5,723 nucleotides of DNA, taken from contig DIEZ01000038.1 of assembly GCA_002418885.1 (NCBI GenBank), forward strand, positions 5,118 to 10,840. The letters run 5' to 3'. Each line of letters starts with the position of its first letter. Position 1 is the first letter of the stretch. Both the position numbers and the translations under genes were made by a program. The notes beneath the pieces are model-generated. The model worked only from the letters and a program-made list of their open reading frames with translations, was not told where the DNA came from and made no database searches. Source of the DNA: Syntrophaceae bacterium UBA5761 (GTDB lineage Bacteria > Desulfobacterota > Syntrophia > Syntrophales > UBA4778). Below are positions 1-5,723 of this stretch, in pieces.

Positions 1-2403
1 ATCATCGGGCGCGCCATCCCGGACGTCCGGGACGGCCTCAAACCGGTCCATCGCCGCGCCCTTTACGCCATGTGGGAGATGGGGAATGTCTGGAATAAGC
101 CCTACAAGAAGTCGGCTAGGATAGTCGGTGATATCATAGGTAAGTACCACCCCCACGGAGACGCTGCGGCCTACGATACCATCGTGCGTATGGCTCAGGA
201 CTTCTCCATGCGTTACCCCCTGATCGACGGGCAAGGAAACTTCGGCAGCATCGACGGGGATCCGCCGGCCGCGATGCGTTACACGGAGATACGGATGGCG
301 AGAATCGCCGAAGAGCTGCTCGCCGACCTCGAAAAAGACACCGTCGATTTTGTCCCCAATTACGACGCCTCCCTCCGGGAGCCCTCCGTCCTGCCCGCCA
401 GGTTCCCCAACCTGCTGCTGAACGGTTCTTCCGGTATCGCCGTGGGGGTCGCCACGAACATCCCGCCCCACAACCTGAACGAGGTCGTCGACGGGACGAT
501 CGCCCTCATCCGCAATCCCGGGATCGCCGTCGAGGAGTTGATGCACTCCATCCAGGGCCCGGACTTTCCTACGGCGGGGTTCATCAACGGCAGGGAAGGG
601 ATCGTTTCGGCTTACAAGACCGGCCGGGGGATGATCCGTGTCAGGGCGCGGGCCGTCATCGAGAGGAACGCCAGGAACGACCGGGAGAGCATAATCGTTA
701 CCGAGCTTCCCTACCTTGTGAATAAGGCAAACTTGATCGAGCGGATATCCGAGCTAGTCAAGGAAAAGAAGATGGAAGGCATAGCCGACCTCCGGGACGA
801 GTCGGACCGGGAGGGTATCCGCATCGTCATCGACCTCAAGAAGGATGAGCCTTCCGGCGTCATCCTCAACCAGCTTTACAAGCACACCCAGATGGAGACG
901 ACCTTCGGGATCATAATGCTCTCTATCGACAAGGGTCAGCCCCGCGTCCTCAATCTCAAGGAGATCCTCCAGAAGTTCCTGGACTTCCGCAAGGAAGTCA
1001 TCATCCGCCGGACGATGTTCGACCTCGCCCGGGCGAAGGAGCGTGCCCACATCCTTGAAGGTCTCATCGTCGCACTGAACAACATCGACGCCGTCGTGGC
1101 CCTGATCAAGGCAGCGAAGAACCCGCAGGAGGCCGCCGACGGGCTTTGCAGGAGGTTTGGGCTCACCGAGGCTCAGGCGAGGGCCATCCTGGACATGAGA
1201 CTGCAGAGGTTAACCGGTCTCGAACGCGAGAAGATAGACGCCGAGTTCAAGGAGTTGACGGAGCTCATCCGAAGGCTCCAGGACATTCTGGACGACCCGC
1301 AAAAGGTCCTGGACGTCATCGTGGGGGAACTCGAGGAGATCAAAAAGAAGTACGGCGATGAACGGAGGACGGAGATCGTCCAGAGCGTGGACGACATCGA
1401 CATCGAGGATATGATCGTCGAGGAGGACATGGTAGTGACGGTTTCCCACTCCGGCTACATCAAGCGTAACCCCGTAAGCCTTTACCGCAGCCAACACCGC
1501 GGTGGTCGGGGGAAAGTGGCGATGGTGACGAGGGAAGAGGACTTCGTGGAGAATATCTTCGTCGCCTCAACCCACAGCTACATCCTGATCTTCACGAACC
1601 TCGGCCGCGTTTACTGGCTCAAGGTGTACCAAGTGCCCCAGGCGGGCAGGGCCGCCAAGGGTAAGGCGATTGTGAACCTGATCCAGATATCGCCGAACGA
1701 GCGCGTCTCCGCCGTCCTACCGGTCCGTGACTTCGTAGGCGGCAAGTACGTCGTCATGGCGACGAAAAAGGGGATAGTCAAAAAAACGGACCTCACCGCC
1801 TTTTCGAACCCGAGGACAGGGGGGATAATCGCGATCGGCGTCGACGAGGGAGGCGAGCTGATCGAAGCCAAGGAGACGACAGGTACCCAGGATATACTGC
1901 TCGGCACGCGCAAAGGTATGGCCATCCGGTTTAAGGAAGACGAGGTAAGGTCCATGGGCAGGACGGCCAGGGGCGTCACGGGCATCCGGATCGACGAAGA
2001 CGACGAGGTCGTGGGGATGGAGGTCATCGGAAACGAAAACACCATCCTGACGGTTTCGGAAAAGGGTTTCGGCAAACGCACGGAGATCGCAGAATATAGG
2101 CTCCAGTCCCGGGGCGGGAAAGGCGTCATCAACCTGAAGACCACCCCGAAGACAGGTGCCGTGGCCGGGATCAAGCAGGTAGTCGGTAACGAGGACGTCA
2201 TGCTCATCAGCAACACGGGCAACATCATCCGGCTGCACGTCGACGAAGTCAGCGTCCTGCACCGCAATACCCAGGGTGTGAAGCTCATCGACATCGCACC
2301 GGAAGAAAAAGTCGTCGGGGTCGCGCGGACGGAACGGGGCAACGGCAAGGACGACGGAAAAGATGAAGAGGGCGCAACGGCGGAAGGCGGTGAAGAGTTG
2401 TGA
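1..2403 (+). CDS. gyrA: DNA gyrase subunit A, 5'-truncated by the window edge
   Basis: This is the DNA cleavage/religation and DNA-wrapping subunit of gyrase, which works as GyrA2GyrB2 to introduce negative supercoils. The frame is open from base 1 and 800 residues are visible. The first visible residues match E. coli GyrA from about residue 29, so only the extreme N-terminus is missing and ATG 70 is internal. The catalytic tyrosine lies in [10 protein letters not shown] (Tyr at visible residue 94, bases 280-282; E. coli Tyr122). The quinolone-contact stretch [10 protein letters not shown] has Ala at residue 55 (E. coli Ser83 position) and Asp at residue 59 (Asp87 position). A coiled-coil region lies around 390-450. 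From about 480 comes the C-terminal beta-pinwheel, with a GyrA box QHRGGRG at 498-504 and later blade turns such as RTARG and SRGGKG. The GyrA box favours GyrA over ParC. The protein ends in an acidic tail of about 25 residues. Its stop overlaps the archease start. Confidence 0.97.
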   Translation: MIGRAIPDVRDGLKPVHRRALYAMWEMGNVWNKPYKKSARIVGDIIGKYHPHGDAAAYDTIVRMAQDFSMRYPLIDGQGNFGSIDGDPPAAMRYTEIRMARIAEELLADLEKDTVDFVPNYDASLREPSVLPARFPNLLLNGSSGIAVGVATNIPPHNLNEVVDGTIALIRNPGIAVEELMHSIQGPDFPTAGFINGREGIVSAYKTGRGMIRVRARAVIERNARNDRESIIVTELPYLVNKANLIERISELVKEKKMEGIADLRDESDREGIRIVIDLKKDEPSGVILNQLYKHTQMETTFGIIMLSIDKGQPRVLNLKEILQKFLDFRKEVIIRRTMFDLARAKERAHILEGLIVALNNIDAVVALIKAAKNPQEAADGLCRRFGLTEAQARAILDMRLQRLTGLEREKIDAEFKELTELIRRLQDILDDPQKVLDVIVGELEEIKKKYGDERRTEIVQSVDDIDIEDMIVEEDMVVTVSHSGYIKRNPVSLYRSQHRGGRGKVAMVTREEDFVENIFVASTHSYILIFTNLGRVYWLKVYQVPQAGRAAKGKAIVNLIQISPNERVSAVLPVRDFVGGKYVVMATKKGIVKKTDLTAFSNPRTGGIIAIGVDEGGELIEAKETTGTQDILLGTRKGMAIRFKEDEVRSMGRTARGVTGIRIDEDDEVVGMEVIGNENTILTVSEKGFGKRTEIAEYRLQSRGGKGVINLKTTPKTGAVAGIKQVVGNEDVMLISNTGNIIRLHVDEVSVLHRNTQGVKLIDIAPEEKVVGVARTERGNGKDDGKDEEGATAEGGEEL
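2384..2393 (+). promoter_or_regulatory. Strong Shine-Dalgarno site deciding the archease GTG start
   Basis: AAGGCGGTGA matches the ideal AAGGAGGTGA at nine of ten positions and lies 6 bases before GTG 2400. It sits inside the last codons of gyrA. It supports a GTG start overlapping the gyrA stop, and it suggests efficient, coupled translation. Confidence 0.8.
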
Positions 2404-2816
2404 AGCCCTATCGCCTGGTCGACCACACGGCGGACCTGGGCCTTGAGGTCTTCGGGAAGACCGGAGAAGAGCTCTTCGCCAACGCAGCCTCGGCGGTACG
2501 TGAGTTGATAGTGGACCGTAAAGGCACTGAACCGACGGTCGTCAGGGAAATCTCGGTGGAGGGCGCGGACCGGGAAGACCTCCTGGTTAATTTCCTGCGT
2601 GAGGTGCTATTTCTTTTTAACGGAGAAAAGATGGTTCCCACATCCTTTACCATAGAAGAACTGGATGACCGGCATCTGAGGGGAAAGGTCCGGGTGGCGG
2701 CGTACGACCCGGCGCGGCACCGCGTCAGGAGGGAGATCAAGGCGGTGACTTACCATGGGACGGAGGTCGTCGAGACGCCCGCGGGATGGCGGGCAAGGGT
2801 GATTTTCGATGTCTGA
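2400..2816 (+). CDS. Archease, RtcB RNA ligase cofactor
   Basis: Archease is a small cytoplasmic protein that promotes guanylylation of RtcB and allows multiple turnovers of RNA ligation. The 138-residue length is normal for the family. Family hallmarks are all visible: DHTAD at residues 8-12, followed by the ELFANAA helix; [17 protein letters not shown] at 60-76; and a C-terminal block with IKAVTYH at 113-119 and the terminal IFDV. The conserved acidic residues Asp12, Asp60 and Asp137 are candidates for the family metal site, which is an inference by position. The GTG start overlaps the gyrA stop in GTGA (2400-2403) behind a near-perfect Shine-Dalgarno site. The last 8 bases overlap rtcB, its known partner, which confirms the assignment by context. 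Confidence 0.95.
   Translation: MKPYRLVDHTADLGLEVFGKTGEELFANAASAVRELIVDRKGTEPTVVREISVEGADREDLLVNFLREVLFLFNGEKMVPTSFTIEELDDRHLRGKVRVAAYDPARHRVRREIKAVTYHGTEVVETPAGWRARVIFDV
2795..2802 (+). promoter_or_regulatory. Shine-Dalgarno site of rtcB inside archease
   Basis: AAGGGTGA lies 6 bases before ATG 2809 and within the archease coding sequence. It fixes the rtcB start at the ATG that overlaps the archease stop. Confidence 0.65.
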
Positions 2817-4251
2817 GATAAGGATTGAGAAGCTGGACGGTTATCGTTGGTTGATCCCGCCGACGGGCGGGATGAGGGTGCCCGGGCTGATCTATTCGAG
2901 TGAGAAGATGATGGAAGAGGCGGGTAAGGACGAAAGCCCCCGTCAGGTGGCCAACGTCGCCTGCCTACCCGGTATCCTGAGGTATTCGTTCGCCATGCCC
3001 GACATGCACTGGGGCTATGGTTTTCCGATCGGCGGCGTTGCGGCCTTCGACCTCGAGGAGGGTGTCATATCTCCCGGCGGCGTGGGCTACGACATCAACT
3101 GCGGCTGCCGTCTCGTGGCGACGAAACTCCGTTTCGAAGAGATAAGGGACCGGTTGCAGGACCTGGTAGTCGCCCTATTCCGGAACATCCCCTCCGGCGT
3201 GGGTTCCACAGGGCCTCTTAAGCTGTCGACAGAAGAGGAAAAAGATGTGCTCCGGTACGGTGCCCGGTGGGCCGTGAAGGCGGGGTTCGGCACGGAGGCC
3301 GACCTGGAGACGACGGAAGACAGCGGCATAATAGGAGGGGCAGACCCGGAACGGGTAAGCAAGAGGGCCCTCGAGAGGGGCCGGGAACAGCTCGGGACGC
3401 TGGGGTCGGGCAACCACTTCCTCGAGGTGGAGGTGGTCGAAGAGGTCTTTGACGAAGAGGCGGCTGCCGCCTTCGGCCTGGAGATAGACCAGGTCGCCGT
3501 GTTGATCCACTCGGGGTCGCGGGGATTGGGCTACCAGATATGCGACGATTACCTTGCCAGGCTGGTTAAGGGAATTCCTTCCCTCGGGTTTCCCCTTCCC
3601 GACCGGCAGCTCGCGTGCGCCTACCTCGACTCGCAGGAGGGCCGGGATTATTTCGCCGCCATGGCCTGCGCCGCAAACTACGCCTGGGCCAACCGACAGA
3701 TGCTCATGCACTGGACCCGGGAAGCCTTCGAAAAGGTGTTGCACAAAAGTCCTGTCGAGCTGGGGATGAGATTGGTCTACGATGTCTGTCACAACATAGC
3801 GAAATTCGAAGAGTTTCCTCTCGAAGGGGGCGACGTCAAGGTCTGCGTCCACCGCAAAGGGGCGACGCGCTCCTTCCCCCCGGGACATCCCGCGGTGCCG
3901 GCAGTATACCGCCGCCACGGCCAGCCTGTGCTGATACCGGGCGACATGGGGGTCGGCTCCTATGTCCTTGCGGGAACGGAGAAGGCCTTTCGGGAGACCT
4001 TCGGCAGTACCTGCCACGGTGCCGGCAGGGTGTTGAGCAGGGCTCAGGCCGTGAAGGCAAGTCGGGGTAGGTCCATCCCGAAAGAGATGAAGGAAAGAGG
4101 GGTAATCGTGATGGCCGCCGGCAAGGGGACGCTCTCCGAAGAGATTCCCGAGGCCTACAAGAACTTGGACGAGGTAGTGAACGTGGTCCACGAGGCGGGT
4201 CTCTCACGGAAGGTGGCCAGGCTGCGGGCCGTCGGCTGTATCAAGGGCTGA
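2809..4251 (+). CDS. rtcB: RNA-splicing ligase RtcB (GTP/Mn-dependent)
   Basis: RtcB ligates RNA 2',3'-cyclic-phosphate or 3'-phosphate ends to 5'-OH ends, using GTP and Mn2+ through a histidine-GMP intermediate. The 480 residues match the long, archaeal-type form (the Pyrococcus horikoshii enzyme is 481) rather than the shorter E. coli protein. The metal and nucleotide ligands fall at almost identical numbers: Asp95 and Cys98 in GYDINCGC, Asn202-His203 in GSGNHFLE, His234 in IHSGSRG, His328 in CHNIAKFEE, and His403 in TCHGAGR, the residue that would be guanylylated. The C-terminal IKG supplies the Lys that contacts GMP in the archaeal enzyme. DMHWGYGFPIGG is at 65-76. ATG 2809 overlaps the archease stop (ATGTCTGA), so the two are likely coupled and made together. 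No rtcA or rtcR is seen in this window. Likely roles are tRNA or stress-related RNA repair, but the substrate cannot be read from the sequence. Confidence 0.97.
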   Translation: MSEIRIEKLDGYRWLIPPTGGMRVPGLIYSSEKMMEEAGKDESPRQVANVACLPGILRYSFAMPDMHWGYGFPIGGVAAFDLEEGVISPGGVGYDINCGCRLVATKLRFEEIRDRLQDLVVALFRNIPSGVGSTGPLKLSTEEEKDVLRYGARWAVKAGFGTEADLETTEDSGIIGGADPERVSKRALERGREQLGTLGSGNHFLEVEVVEEVFDEEAAAAFGLEIDQVAVLIHSGSRGLGYQICDDYLARLVKGIPSLGFPLPDRQLACAYLDSQEGRDYFAAMACAANYAWANRQMLMHWTREAFEKVLHKSPVELGMRLVYDVCHNIAKFEEFPLEGGDVKVCVHRKGATRSFPPGHPAVPAVYRRHGQPVLIPGDMGVGSYVLAGTEKAFRETFGSTCHGAGRVLSRAQAVKASRGRSIPKEMKERGVIVMAAGKGTLSEEIPEAYKNLDEVVNVVHEAGLSRKVARLRAVGCIKG

Positions 4252-4252
4252 G

Positions 4253-4280
4253 AATCTTTATCAATCTTTAGGCTTTAGGC
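4253..4280 (+). repeat. Short direct repeats in the rtcB-downstream spacer
   Basis: The 40-base spacer holds AATCTTTA at 4253-4260 and again at 4263-4270, in 10-base register. A third CTTTA at 4273-4277 forms part of TTTAGGCTTTAGG. The stretch is AT-richer than its surroundings. No terminator hairpin or T-run is visible, so the following small gene may be read from the same transcript. Confidence 0.4.
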
Positions 4281-4291
4281 CGGGGAGCAAA

Positions 4292-4513
4292 ATGTACATA
4301 TTCAGGTCGAAGGCGGGGACGTTCACGATCGGTAGCGACCCGACGGTCTCAGGTTGCTATGAATTATGCGTCGGCGGTATGTGGCTCGGCACCTATGAGA
4401 CGCCGGACAGAGCCGCACAGGACGTCTTAATGCGGTGCACCGGATGGCACGACTGGGACAACCGCAAGGATACCGATTGTCCCGGAGAGATCGGCGAATG
4501 GGAGGTGATCTAA
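4292..4513 (+). CDS. Small uncharacterised Cys/Trp-rich protein, 73 aa
   Basis: I cannot name a function. The start is supported by a Shine-Dalgarno GGGGAG at 4282-4287, four bases before the ATG. The protein is acidic and soluble-looking, with no signal peptide or membrane segment. It has four cysteines (22, 26, 49, 63) and four tryptophans (31, 52, 55, 70). The layout is two N-terminal beta-like stretches, then GGMWLGTYETPDRAAQDV (28-45), then TGWHDWDN (50-57) and a GEIGEWE end. The pattern of a Gly-Tyr turn, an AA-x-DV helix, a TG-x-x-x-WD turn and a terminal EW resembles small hypothetical proteins found scattered in bacterial genomes; this is from memory and unverified. It lies 40 bases after rtcB on the same strand, so it may be the last gene of that transcript. 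Cys-mediated metal binding is possible but unproven. Confidence 0.75.
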   Translation: MYIFRSKAGTFTIGSDPTVSGCYELCVGGMWLGTYETPDRAAQDVLMRCTGWHDWDNRKDTDCPGEIGEWEVI

Positions 4514-4531
4514 GCCTGTCAATTACAGGCT
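4513..4531. terminator. Hairpin between convergent genes, possible bidirectional terminator
   Basis: AGCCTGT (4513-4519) and ACAGGCT (4525-4531) form a perfect 7-bp stem with a 5-base CAATT loop. It begins on the last base of the small plus-strand gene and ends 4 bases before the stop of the convergent lipoprotein gene. No clean T-run follows on either strand, so termination may be weak. The location between converging transcripts is the main argument. Confidence 0.45.
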
Positions 4532-4535
4532 ACGG

Positions 4536-4910
4536 TTACTTTACCTTCTGCCCGCCGAAGCCGGACTTGGATTCTCGCGCGGTTTTGATGATCTTGTGAT
4601 TCTTTACGACGCCGTCGTCGTCGAAGAGAATGATCAGCTCCCGGGTTACCGTGGTCTCTCCACCATATAGCGGCACGCTCGACTTGCTCGTCTCCGTCCA
4701 GGTGTAGAAGAACATCTTCTCGTCCTCCATGGTCTTAGTGGGAGGACCGAATTCCAGGACGACTTCCTGCCTGGTCGTTTGTCCGTCGACGACCACCTTG
4801 TCCACGCTTGCCTCGTCGATCATCGCCCCCTGTTTTTGTGACTTATAGCCACAGCCGGAAAAAAACATCAACAAACACAACCCGATAGCCAACCAGACGT
4901 AACGCTTCAT
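4536..4910 (-). CDS. Small outer-membrane-type lipoprotein, SmpA/OmlA (BamE-like) domain
   Basis: The 124-residue precursor has a lipoprotein signal peptide: MKR, a hydrophobic core at 4-17, then the lipobox FSGC with lipidated Cys20. Gly at mature position 2 gives no Asp inner-membrane retention signal, so outer-membrane sorting is likely. Residues 38-72 read like a SmpA/OmlA/BamE-like domain: VVVDGQTTRQEVVLEFGPPT (39-58), where the G-x-T-x-x-E-V helix leads into an FGPPT turn, followed by a strand with FFYTW. A strand ELIILFDDDGVV (91-102) completes a small alpha/beta fold. True BamE belongs to the beta-barrel assembly complex, but this fold is shared by many lipoproteins, so the BAM role is not claimed. 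The start is supported by AAAGGGAGG (4918-4926), 7 bases upstream. It lies 15 bases after the upstream minus-strand gene, so the two are probably an operon. Confidence 0.88.
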   Translation of the reverse strand: MKRYVWLAIGLCLLMFFSGCGYKSQKQGAMIDEASVDKVVVDGQTTRQEVVLEFGPPTKTMEDEKMFFYTWTETSKSSVPLYGGETTVTRELIILFDDDGVVKNHKIIKTARESKSGFGGQKVK

Positions 4911-4925
4911 CTTTCGGCCTCCCTT

Positions 4926-5510
4926 TCATCTCCTTGGCTTCGTTCTCTCGCCTTTTCTTGCCGGTCCGATGCCGTATCTCCGAAGACGCCGAAAACCTTC
5001 CACCACCGACCGTTCGACGAAATCGGCGGCGAGCATTCCCTGAAACTTTGCCTTCTCCAATTCCTCGAGGATATTGCCTGGACTTGCGGCAGACAGCGCC
5101 AGGAACAGGGCTGTCCCCAGGGCGGCCATCTCGAGCGGCGCCTCTTTTCCCCTGAGTGAAAGAACGGCGTCGATCTGGACCTCCGGCACCCTTACAGGGG
5201 TGACGTCGAAGAAAGCTCCCCATTCACCCCCCTGATGGATGTGCTGTTTTCCCTTTTCGGTGGCCTCGACCAGGAGTCCTTTCGGTGAGCCGCCGAGAAC
5301 TACCTTACCTTCCCCTTCCAGGGTTATGAGAGTTTCGAGGACTTCCCTCGAGCGGGGGCCTTGCAGGTCCAGGTAGAAATTGCAATCCAGGGTTTCTCCC
5401 ATGCCTTCCTGGAGGATGAAGAGTCCGCTCTGGATGAAGGATTCTTCCACCGGACCGTCGGCGCGGCAGAGAATTCTCAGGATGCAGAGAGAGCGAAGCG
5501 TCGTTCTCAT
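4926..5510 (-). CDS. Uncharacterised 194-aa protein with a possible N-terminal winged helix
   Basis: I do not recognise the family with confidence. Residues 5-95 read like a winged-helix module: a first helix (LRSLCILRILCRADGPV), an FIQSGLFILQE helix, then FYLDLQGPRSREVLETLITLEGEGKVV (45-71) and LLVEATEKGKQHI. This order (GPV turn, LFILQE, GP-x-SREV, L-x-x-EGK-V, T-x-x-G) recalls YwgA-like or related transcription-factor-like domains. Residues 96-125 are beta-like and Pro/Val-rich. The rest is mainly helical, with a short hydrophobic stretch at 128-142 and a basic tail (RKGERTKPRR). There is no signal peptide. The start is well fixed: GGAGG lies 6 bases upstream (5517-5521) and an in-frame TGA lies just above it (5523-5525). 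The protein may be a regulator or adaptor, but no function is claimed. It is first in an apparent operon with the downstream lipoprotein gene. Confidence 0.82.
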   Translation of the reverse strand: MRTTLRSLCILRILCRADGPVEESFIQSGLFILQEGMGETLDCNFYLDLQGPRSREVLETLITLEGEGKVVLGGSPKGLLVEATEKGKQHIHQGGEWGAFFDVTPVRVPEVQIDAVLSLRGKEAPLEMAALGTALFLALSAASPGNILEELEKAKFQGMLAADFVERSVVEGFRRLRRYGIGPARKGERTKPRR

Positions 5511-5529
5511 CGCGAACCTCCGTCAGCGC

Positions 5530-5585
5530 CTTTTACACCCCTCTTCGGCGGATTCATAGCATAAACCCAGGGAAGGAACCACGGA
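5530..5585 (-). promoter_or_regulatory. Weak candidate promoter for the minus-strand operon
   Basis: The 117-base gap between the transposase stop (5628) and the 194-aa gene (start 5510) must hold any native promoter. Read on the minus strand it contains TTTATGCTATGAAT, giving a possible -10 (TATGCT or TATGAA), but no good -35 lies at 17 bases. No palindromic operator is evident. Readthrough from the upstream element is an alternative source of transcription. Confidence 0.2.
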
Positions 5586-5589
5586 AATC

Positions 5590-5723
5590 GGCTGCGGGGG
5601 TGTGCGACAAATTTATGAGGGTGATTTTCACGCCGCCGCACGATGCTCCCAAAAATCTTCCCAACGGTTGCTCAGGATACTGCAGCGCAGGGCGATAATA
5701 CTGTTCGCTCCCCTGACTGTCCA
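5590..5723 (-). mobile_element. 3' end of an insertion sequence, probably ISKra4-type, running off the window
   Basis: The C-terminal part of a transposase gene enters from the right edge and stops at 5628. The element's end must lie a short way beyond, most likely in the GC-rich stretch near 5590-5605, which reads GGCTGCGGGGGTGTGCGAC on the plus strand. The boundary is a guess, because the other terminal repeat lies outside the window and no flanking target duplication can be tested. Confidence 0.4.
5628..5723 (-). CDS. Transposase C-terminus (partial), probably ISKra4 family
   Basis: Only the last 31 codons and a TGA stop are visible, read on the minus strand from the right edge. They include RGANSIIALRCSILSNRW followed by EDFWEHRA and AAA. 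The combination of GAN-x-I-I-ALRC, then NRWEDFWE with H-R-A near the end, is a recognisable tail of ISKra4-like DDE transposases, recalled from family memory rather than searched. The catalytic residues lie outside the window, so intactness cannot be judged. The gene points toward the 194-aa gene on the same strand, with its stop 117 bases before that gene's start. Confidence 0.65.
   Translation of the reverse strand, partial: WTVRGANSIIALRCSILSNRWEDFWEHRAAA

Noticed and set aside
70..2403. ATG at 70 as the start of gyrA
   Set aside because: The frame is open and matches GyrA from base 1; the ATG falls inside the conserved N-terminal region, so the true start lies left of the window.
1..2403. 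Topoisomerase IV subunit ParC instead of GyrA
   Set aside because: A GyrA box variant (QHRGGRG), a full set of C-terminal pinwheel repeats and an acidic tail favour GyrA.
1611..2426. 271-codon and 181-codon open frames on the minus strand under the gyrA C-terminus
   Set aside because: They are antisense shadows of gyrA with low-complexity Ser/Pro-rich or Asp-rich translations and no family resemblance.
3175..4191. 338-codon open frame on the minus strand inside rtcB
   Set aside because: It lies wholly opposite a convincingly conserved rtcB and arises from GC-rich codon bias; its translation shows no recognisable domain.
4843..5223. 126-codon minus-strand frame bridging the lipoprotein and the 194-aa gene
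   Set aside because: It is Arg/Gly-rich, overlaps two better-supported genes that have good ribosome-binding sites, and has no domain signal.
5553..5630. Readthrough or selenocysteine decoding of the transposase TGA, since the frame stays open for about 24 more codons
   Set aside because: The tail up to the stop already looks like a complete family C-terminus, and the following bases are probably the IS end; no SECIS-like hairpin is evident.
1..5723. CRISPR array, tRNA/rRNA gene, riboswitch or defence island
   Set aside because: No regularly spaced repeats, cloverleaf-like segments, conserved leader structures or nuclease/toxin genes are seen on either strand.

Overview
The window looks like a chromosomal segment of a GC-rich Gram-negative (diderm) bacterium. 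It carries housekeeping genes with tight overlaps and good Shine-Dalgarno sites, plus a lipoprotein with a canonical lipobox and a BamE-like domain. A thermodesulfobacteriotal/deltaproteobacterial or synergistotal anaerobe would fit the general protein style, but nothing here fixes the phylum.

Layout, plus strand: the window opens inside gyrA (about 28 residues missing compared with E. coli numbering), which runs to 2403. Its stop overlaps the GTG start of an archease gene (2400-2816). The archease stop in turn overlaps the ATG of rtcB (2809-4251). These three genes form one overlapping and probably translationally coupled unit. A 73-residue uncharacterised protein rich in Cys and Trp (4292-4513) follows 40 bases later and ends in a small hairpin at 4513-4531.

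Layout, minus strand: converging on that hairpin is a two-gene unit. A 194-residue protein with a possible winged-helix N-terminus (5510-4926) is followed 15 bases downstream by a small SmpA/OmlA/BamE-like lipoprotein (4910-4536). At the right edge the last 31 codons of a transposase, probably of the ISKra4 type, run off the window (5723-5628), so the window ends inside an insertion sequence lying just upstream of the 194-residue gene.

Functional reading: GyrA is the DNA-breaking subunit of gyrase. RtcB and archease form an RNA-ligation pair, in which RtcB joins 2',3'-cyclic-phosphate or 3'-phosphate ends to 5'-OH ends and archease promotes its guanylylation and turnover. All RtcB catalytic residues I looked for are present. 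The points most worth a second look are the overlapping gyrA-archease-rtcB arrangement, an alanine in GyrA at the quinolone-contact Ser83 position, the small four-cysteine protein downstream of rtcB, and the IS end abutting the minus-strand unit. I see no CRISPR array, tRNA, rRNA or riboswitch, and no clear undescribed defence system. There is no gene-free stretch longer than 300 bases.
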